A stretch of DNA of 64,000 nucleotides from Sabellastarte sp. h YS-2021 (Eukaryota; Annelida; Polychaeta; Sabellida; Sabellidae): assembly GCA_964017235.1 (NCBI GenBank), contig OZ024927.1, forward strand, positions 47,249,293 to 47,313,292, in the 5' to 3' direction. Position 1 is the stretch's first letter. Each line of letters starts with the position of its first letter. The notes beneath the pieces were generated by a model. The model did not search any database, was not told the DNA's origin, and saw only the letters and a program-made list of their open reading frames with translations. The translations under genes and the position numbers were made by a program. Positions 52,101 through 61,100 of the stretch are shown piece by piece.

Positions 52101-55100
52101 ATAACCACCTCATTCAGGAGAACAGGCTCCTGTATTATGAAAGAGAATTTGTTAAACCATTGAAAATTAGAAGAACAGTTGTAATCCCTGTGATGAAGAG
52201 CTGAAACCATAGAGATGGAGGAAAGGAAATTCGATTTACATTTTATCCCAGTAACACAATTTTAACCCCAAAATACTTCTAAAACTTTATGAAATCCCAA
52301 AACCAAACTAAACATCAGCCAGCAAAGTAGCGAAGGAGTTAGCAATCCCTTCACCATATGCCTGATCCTGCTGAATGTAAGTCCAGACACATTCAGACGA
52401 CCAGGAGCCATGCCTCTTAATGTGGTGTATTGGAATGTGCGCATTGTAAGCAAGGGTGGCTCCTGAGCGTCTGAATGTGTGAAATGTGAAGTGGTGAGGT
52501 GAGAATCCTAATTTAACATTCAATCTAGATAAACATTTCCTAATTTTTGAATCAGTGAGGACAACCCAACCTTGGGATGTGTACACCTGAAAAAGTGGTT
52601 GTTCTCCAGTGGGATTGTATATTTTGATTATTTTTTTCAAAACCCTATAGGGGCAGAGGTGGGCAAAAGCCAACTTAGGCAAGGTTAGAACTTGCACTTT
52701 ATCTCTGGTTTGGAGAGTCTTTGACCATTTCAAGTTTATTTTGAGAAACTTAGATGTGAAGGTAACATCAGAGGCAGAAAGCCACCTTGAAGGGTCATAC
52801 AGGGCAATAGAGTGAGGTGCCATGTTAGAAAAACGTAAAAATCCAAAGAAAGCAACTAAGAATATAGCTTTGTACACTGAACCCATAAAAATGGTATCAC
52901 ATAAACATGTGAGATGCTTCAACACCTTTATGGTCATGATATTACGTGTGACTGGGTTCAAAGGCCTGTTAATCTTTAAGGAACTTACATACAGTCTTAT
53001 TTTTTGATCTGCTAATACATGATGATCCAGTTGATAGAGTATAAACTTTGCCTTAAGGGCAGACAGATAATTCTGAATCATACTGACAGATACATTGCTA
53101 TTCACAAGAAACTCCAGAAAGCACAAGATATGAGCCACCTCTAGCTCCAAAACATTTATTTTCATACACACACAAAATGCCATGAAAGACTTGAACTGAG
53201 CCTCATAAGACCTCTGTGTCTTTGGTCTGTAGGCCACTCTTATATGGCTTAGAGCTGACTCCGAAAGGGTCTGGAGTTCAGGAGCACCTGAAAGTATAGT
53301 AAAAGTTTTATCAGGCTAAATTTCAATATCAATGAATAGCATCTGGTGTGATACATTCAACCAAAGTGGGTTTTCCACTAATTTACTCAATTTATTGTAA
53401 TGATCTGCTGAAAAATCCCACCTAGAAAGTAAATCAGCTGTTTGATTATTACTTCCAAGAACATGAACATATTTGACATCTACATCCCCAAGTGCAGCTT
53501 GAAACCAATTATTTCTTGCACAGGCACCCCCAAAAGGATCACAAGTGCGACCAGAATTCAATACTTTGACCACTGCATCATTGTCGCATTTTATGAGAAG
53601 TTTCTTTTTGACCCACTGGGGGCCAAAGGCCCGGAATGCCAACAAAATGTTCAGCATTTCCAGGTGTACTATGTTCAAATTACCGTAACCCCGATCAGTT
53701 TTGAGGTGGTAAACATAATTGCCATAAACAGCTCCCAGACCCATCAAACATGCATCTAACTCAACGGTGTCTCTGACTACTGCATGGTTGTATATTAAAG
53801 TGCCATTGTATCGAGTAAAAAATTTTTTAAACCAGGCCAAGTCACGCCTGAACTCAGCAGTAAGACTGATACTTTTCTCAGCATAATTGTCCCTCAACAG
53901 TTGTAATATGCGGTTTAAAAATAACCTGGCAGGGAAGACACATTTATGGACATACAATAATTGGCCTAATAATGATTGCAACTGTCTTTTAGAACAAAAT
54001 TTTTACCAGACCACTCCTGGCAGGTATCAATTAAAGCTTTTTGCCACTGTAAACCAAGTAAATCATAGTCGTGAGGGTCTATTTTCACATGACGGAAGGC
54101 TCTTGAGATATCTAAGTGGGCACCCTTTCCCAAACAACGCACTTCATCAGTAATGATATCTACGGAGGGAAAAGTGAGTGAAAATTCAGTGCCTAGATAA
54201 GAATTCTTATCTACACCGTCATTGACTGAATTGTCATGAGGTCAAGAAAGATCCACAATAACTCTTCTGTTTATCGAATTTGGTTTGTGACGCGTCATGA
54301 AGGGTGAAAAATGACACTCAGGTATAGGACATTTGTCAAAAGGTCCTATTATAGCTCCATGCTGTATTTCTTCACCTAAATAAGTGATGATGTCATTGGG
54401 AAAATCAACAGCTGAAGAATGATTTTTCATATCAGAATACAAAGGACAGTCCCTATTAAATCAAGAGGGAAGCCATATTGTCTAAGCAAAAGCAATTGCT
54501 GATCCCAGTAGTCAGAAAGTGAAGCCTTCCACTCCTCAACATTTAACTGTGATACAATTGGAGTGCGTCGACCTAGAAAATTAGGCAAATTTGCTGATTT
54601 GACATGAAAGTGTTGTTGGATAGGACAATCTATTTTCTGTCCCATGTGAGTCGAATCTGGCATGACCAGGTTAGATAGTGGAACAAACCCAAAGTTATAT
54701 TTTGACTGAGACCTCCATAATTTAAAAACATCACATTGAACATCACTGAGTTGAATTTACCTACGAGCACAATTTCTCTGCAATACTGTGTTGATGTATT
54801 TGTCATTGGAACCAGTATTGTCATAAATGGGAATGCAATTACTTTCACAGGAATCGCCAGGATTTGTGTGTGTAAAAGTATCACATTTGACATCACTTAG
54901 TTGAATTTGCCTGCGAACACAATTTTCCTGCAATACTATATTCATATGTTTGTCATTGGAACCAGTACTGTCATAAATAAGAATACAATTACTTTCACAG
55001 GAATCGCCTGGATTTGTGTGTGTAAAATTTTAACATTCCACATCGCTGGGTTGAATTTGCCCAGGAGCACAATTTTTCTGCAATACTGTATTCATGTGTT

Positions 55101-58100
55101 TATCATTGCAACCAGTACTATCATAAATAGGAACACAATTACTTTTGCAGGAATCACCAATACTTGTGTGTGTAAAGACAGCAACCTGACCAAGTTCCTT
55201 TAGTGGACTGACGATATCACACCTTTTGTCTGATTTAATTCCCATATTATTGCCTCCTTGATCACTGTCCGTAATATCTGAACCAGAAATTACCTTGGAC
55301 ATATTAGGGTAATTTGCTTCAACAATGAAACCTTAGTGCAACAGGGTCACTTGATTCAGTACTTTGTACTTGAACTTGAATCGTGTCATTTGTGCTTTGT
55401 TTACATTGTACATTACATTTGTTAAATGCTTTATGACAATCAACAAGTGCAGTACTCTTATTTGACGCATTTACTGGAGACTGACCACCCCTGAAGTGTT
55501 CTCCTGTGAAACCCCACTCCCTGGATCTGTTTGAAGACTTATACTGACTTAGTTTGTATTTGTGACGAACTAACAAAGATTTAACATCAGCAATATTGCA
55601 GCCAGAATTATAAAAACATCTAGTGGGAAAAATTCGACCTTGACCTTCAACCTGGAGGTCAGGGGTGGTCACCCGTTTTGATGTCTGTGAATTAAAAACA
55701 GCACGACCACTACAATCTACCACAGAACCATTGACTGTATTACTTCTTACAACAGATATTTGACATTTATTTTTGGCGTGCTCGCTGCTCAGACACTCAT
55801 ATTTTTTTATTTCTGAGCAGCTGCCTGCTCATTTTTTGCTTGTGACTTTTTAACAGATCTGCACTCAGATTCAGGGTGGTTTAATATTTTACCAAACGTC
55901 AGACAGTTGGCACATATATGTCTCTGCATCCTACCAAAACTTTCATGATCCCTAGTGAAATTGCAAGAATTACTTTGGTATTGTTTACAAAACCATGGCT
56001 TTTTGTTTTCAGAAGATGTTTTGGCCCAATTTTGTTTGTGCCCGCCTGATTCGATCAATCTTGTCAGTGTCACCCCACTGGATAATGCCTCTTTCCATGT
56101 CACACAGAAGGACAGCATGGGCCGCCTTGGCGTTGGACCAGGAAAAGTCAGTGGCATCTTCCATGAGTTCATTGAGATATCTGATCATACATTCCCGGAT
56201 TTCCCCATCTTTCTCTTCTAAAATATTTCTGCTGAACCCCTGAACAAACTGAGTCAAAGACATTTGGTCAAAAGTAATTCTTTGCCTACTAGGGCCTCCC
56301 AATATCGACTCATGGGGCCAGGCTACTCTCTTCTTCACTGTGACATCAACCAACCCACCCCTTTTCGACCTAATACTTTCATTACCTTTTGTTGTGGGAG
56401 TTTTTTCCAGATCAGCTATTTGTTTATCAACCTTATTTTGAATTTTCTTAGAATGTTTCAGATCAGACAAGGAAGAAATACTTTCCTCCTCAGAGGATGA
56501 CACAGGATAAGCAACTTTTTTGCATTTGACATGTTTTTAAGACCAGAAACTCTACTTAGCTTTTCAATGTCCTTTCCATCTTGAGTTGATGCAGCCCTTG
56601 CTTCCTCCACCTTGGTTTCCACCTGATCAAGTCTCTTGTTGACTCTTCTCAGTTCAGCTAAGATGAGCACCTTTACATCTGGGGAGCTGCCGTCAGCTGA
56701 GGTGTTAAGATCTTCCCCATCTGATGACATCAATGTTTCTAGATGGTTCACCTGTCTGCTGTGTGACCTTCTTCTTAGATGGTAACAATTTGTCCAAGGT
56801 CACATCATCCTCAGAGTCATCAGCCCCTACTGACGCCAACAAATGCTGTACTGACGACTTCTGACTGTTCTGAACCTGTTTCTTCTTAGAAGTTAATGAT
56901 GGTAACAATTTGTCCAAGGTCACATCATCCTCAGAGTCATCTGACGCCCTTACTGACGCCAATAAGTGCTGTACTGATGACTTGTGACTGTTCTGAACCT
57001 GCTTCTTCTTAGAACTTAACAAACCAGAGTCTTTAGCAGATTTCCTCTTGACCTTCACGCCAGTACTGGCCAGATAAGGAGAACTGGGCAACTGAAACAA
57101 TGCCTTGGTGGGTTTCAGGGTCAAATTCTTCTTGGAAGGTGACTTACAGTTCTTAGATGACCCTGCTGCTGGTTCCTGTCCAGAGGTGTCCGTTGCTTTG
57201 CCACTACTAAACTCTAATAGTCCTGCACACTTCTTGCCCGTGAGTGGGCTGTGTTTGATCATACATTTTGAACACAAATTTTTATTTTTCTTCCTTGCCA
57301 TTGTATTTTATTTTTAGTCACAATTTATCCAAAACACAGTGAAAATCGTTCATATGTAGTGGTTGCATTAAAATCACATAATATACTAAATGACCGTTTG
57401 TTAAAATCTTAAAACATGTAAACACTCCATTAAATACAACATCAGGTAAAGTTCAATAGATGAATAAACAAATAAAGTATTGCATCCGCCTCTGTTAACA
57501 TGCAAACTTGATATGCAAGGAGCCCTATGTTTATATTTTGGGTGCCAAGAATTTGTATATTTGGGGTTTTACATCGCTTTCAACACTGTACAGGTCATAT
57601 CACGACGGGTAGTTGGAAGGGCAGAGGAAACCAGTACATATAGTTCGCTAGGGTTCTGTACTGTAAACTGCCGACCAACGGGAAGCAACTACCAGCTTTC
57701 CCACTTACGGCCATGACGGGGATCGAACCCCAGCCGCAGAGGTGGGAGGCGAGAGTGTTACCACTCTACCACCGTGGCCCCTTTTGGGTGCCAAGAGAGA
57801 CAGTCACTGATAGGTTGACCCCAGTTGCTAAGGCAAGCAATCAGTGACCGACTCAGTTCACCTCACTAGAACAATGTCTCCAGCCACCACCAGGGCTTAA
57901 GGTGCAGCCCAATGAAAGTCTCAGGGGTGCAGGCCTGACAAGCGTGCTGCCTGAACACCACTAATGAAAGTGTCCCTTACAAATCAGCTTATTTGTCTCT
58001 GTAACCAGGATGTACGTGCACATACGATGGGATCTAAGAGAGGCCTTAGCTCTGTAATGAAGGGGATATTGTGTTCAGAAAATACAATACAGAACTGTTT

Positions 58101-61100
58101 GCTATTGACATAGCATGTGAAGAGTACATATCCAGTGGCTGTTGAAAATACAATTCCTCCTTGTTGTTTGCATAATATTCCAGGCACATGAGTCCAGATG
58201 TTATCTGACAGCAGAAGAACGCCTTTACCATGACCTGGTGGATGGATATGCTGACCATATGCTGTATACCAGGCCAGTGGCAAGACACAATGAGGTCATG
58301 AATGTATCTGTGGGCATGTCCCTCGTCAACATCAACTCTTTTGACAAAAGCACTGGAGTGGGGGAGTTTCTCACGTGGGACAAATATGTAAGGGCTTTTG
58401 AATAGCAGTTACTTTGACAGGTTCTCATTTTGAAGTAGAAAGAACTCGTAGAGTGCAGGCCTCCACCAGGGGGTGTTTTCCAAAAATTCAGGACGTTTAA
58501 TATTCAGGTGATGTCAGTCTTTCCTAAATATAATCACGTTTTTTGACCAGGCCCTACCCACTTAAATAAAGTAAACAAATAAATCAATTATGTAAATATC
58601 AGCATGTCAACTAAGAAAGCCATAGTCATTGAAAATACATTTAAAATGTGGCCTCTGGAAAATTTGTTTTTTTTACATCCAAAATTTGATCCAGATTTTC
58701 ACCCAAGTTTTTTCACTTCCTCCCTTTGTCAGGCCCGACCAGCTTAAAAATTAGGAAAGATATCTGTTCATTGCTTTTGGAATTTTTGTTAACACAGGCA
58801 AATAAACAGACAGACAAAAGTACCTCAAACATCACCTTCTGGTGCAGGTTATAAATATAACCTGTAAATAAAAGATTGGGATAAGAATAAAGTTTTTGCC
58901 TTATTGACTATGCACAATTAAACATATGAAGCTATAAATAGTTACAGTAAAATTCTTTATTGATTAACAAATCATATAAACTGTAGATCCTAGAGAGTCA
59001 CTGTCTAATTTAATGTCACATAAAGCCATGGCACTTTCCCAGGATTTCTGTAACATATGATATATAAATATGGTTCATTTTGCAATGATCTGATCCTCGT
59101 TAGACATATAGTTGAAGTCAAGATATAGTCCTATGATAAATACCTTACACGTGATATTTTGTACACTCAATTGAAATAATACATTTCATAAAATTAAATA
59201 TGGAAATCAAACATTTATTATCCTGTCTTTTTCCTTCAAATTCCAGATGTGGACTGATATCCGCCTGACATGGAATCCAGACCACTATGATGGCATCGAA
59301 ACTATGAGGGTGCCAGCAAGCAAGATCTGGGGACCAGATATCGCCCAGTACAACACGTAAGTCCCTTTAAATTGTGGCCTTCGTGAAAAAAATGTACAAA
59401 TATGTGAGTTATTCCTCATTCTTTAGCATGTTGTGAGCTCATGTTCATCACTGGCGAGTTTGTGTCAACCAGTTCGAAGCTTTATGTTTTTTCCAGTTAT
59501 TCACGACCTGTATGTCAAATGATGAGCTTTATGATGAAATGCACTATGAAAGGTCTAAAGATATTTCAACAAAATCAAAGTTGGAAAATTATGTTAAATT
59601 TAATCGAGATATTGAAACATCAGGGTACATTAAAATATCTTTATCTAGATTTCAATGATCACTAATGGCTCAACTGATATTAAGTATCTTGCCATAGAAT
59701 CTGGTCAATACTACGGAATTCCAGTTGAAAACAGATTTTGCAAATTATGCCAAAGTGAAAATATTGAGGATGAAATCAACTTTCTCTGCTGTTGTAAACA
59801 TTTTGTCCATGGGCGTTTATCATTTTTCACTAAATTAGCTAAAAAGGGAAACAATATTCTTTAAATGTCAGATAATGAAAATTTGTGTATCTTATACAAC
59901 TTAACTGTGAGGAACTACCAATCTTTGTAGAAACCATCTGGAATAAGAGGAAGTTGATCCTTGAATCTTTATCCCAGTAGAAATTTAGTACCATTATGAT
60001 ATGAAGATTCTGTTTATACTCTTTATTAAAAATTGTTAATGTCTTTATTGCCTATCATTGTTATATTATGTTTATAGTGACATGTAAGCCCCATTAGAGG
60101 GCTGGGTACCCTGTATCTCATGATTAATTATTAATGTAGTTATAAAATTATACGATACATGCCACTGTAATAAAAAATTTTAAATGTTTACTTATGTAAA
60201 CAAACAGAAAGAACAAAGACGAAGGATTAAATTAACATTGTTCTTTGCAATTTTACAGGCCGTGAACTCATGTTTATGACTTGTGAAAAGGCGGCAGAAC
60301 ACAGAATTAGTTTCTGGTGTGGTGGGCATAGTAGGGAAACATACTTAGTATCAATGCAAAATCATTTCAATTTCAAAGGTTCCAATTTCATTACATCTCC
60401 AATGACTTTAGTTTTCTGGTTGTTATTACTCCAAAAATAATGAATCTTCATGAATTTTCATGTGGATAGGGCCTGGCAAAAGAAAGGCGTTATTTCATTT
60501 TGGAAAAGATCTGCATTATATTCTGGAAACAAATAAATCATAAATTTTTGGAAACATCTCGGGCCCCCCGGTGGTGGTCTGTGCTCTATGATTGATTCTA
60601 GTTGTAATACAGCTAAAATCAATCAAAGAGTGCAGACTTGTATAATGTTGTTGGAAGAAAATTTAACTCAGTTTGTCTTAAATAGAAACAAAAATCATTT
60701 AAACATTTATAATTATTCATTTTCACTCACAAAATAAGTTTTTTTTCTTTTTTTAAATAATTGCACAACCTTATATTATTATATTTTATTACCAATACTT
60801 AATATAACAATTCTGATTATACATAAAAGAACTAACTTAAACAGCAGAAAATAGATAGAAATAATTGAATATTTATAAAAATTTCAATGAAGTTCTTGAT
60901 TCATGGTCACAATGCAGTTCAGACTAAGTCAAGGTCACATTTAGCGATACCAATCCCTTTTAAACTTGGTCTAGTGGCCGGCCTATGGAGCATCTAGTTT
61001 AAGGGTCACAGAAACCAGTTTCAGTATCCAGGGACAGAAAAGAGGTCAAGCACCACAGAGAACTCCAATCAAGATTAGGGTGGGTATGCCTTGGTGTTAC

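Larger units (their letters stand above)
52301..57480 (-). mobile_element. DIRS-like (tyrosine-recombinase) retrotransposon, degenerate
   Basis: Minus-strand order: gag (57301 to about 55319), a cysteine-rich repeat zone (55190-54741), RT/RNase H (54663-53316), tyrosine recombinase (53237-52308). This order with a tyrosine recombinase instead of an integrase defines the DIRS/Ngaro order of retrotransposons. Split terminal repeats were not located, so DIRS versus Ngaro is open. It lies in reverse orientation within intron 1 of copy 3. Confidence 0.85.

Noticed and set aside
58142-58183. A hydrophobic leader-like stretch directly in frame before exon 2 of copy 3, which could replace the damaged exon 1
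   Set aside because: It begins with TTG, not ATG, and corresponds to the polypyrimidine tract and acceptor of intron 1, as in copy 2, where a TAG stands in the same place.
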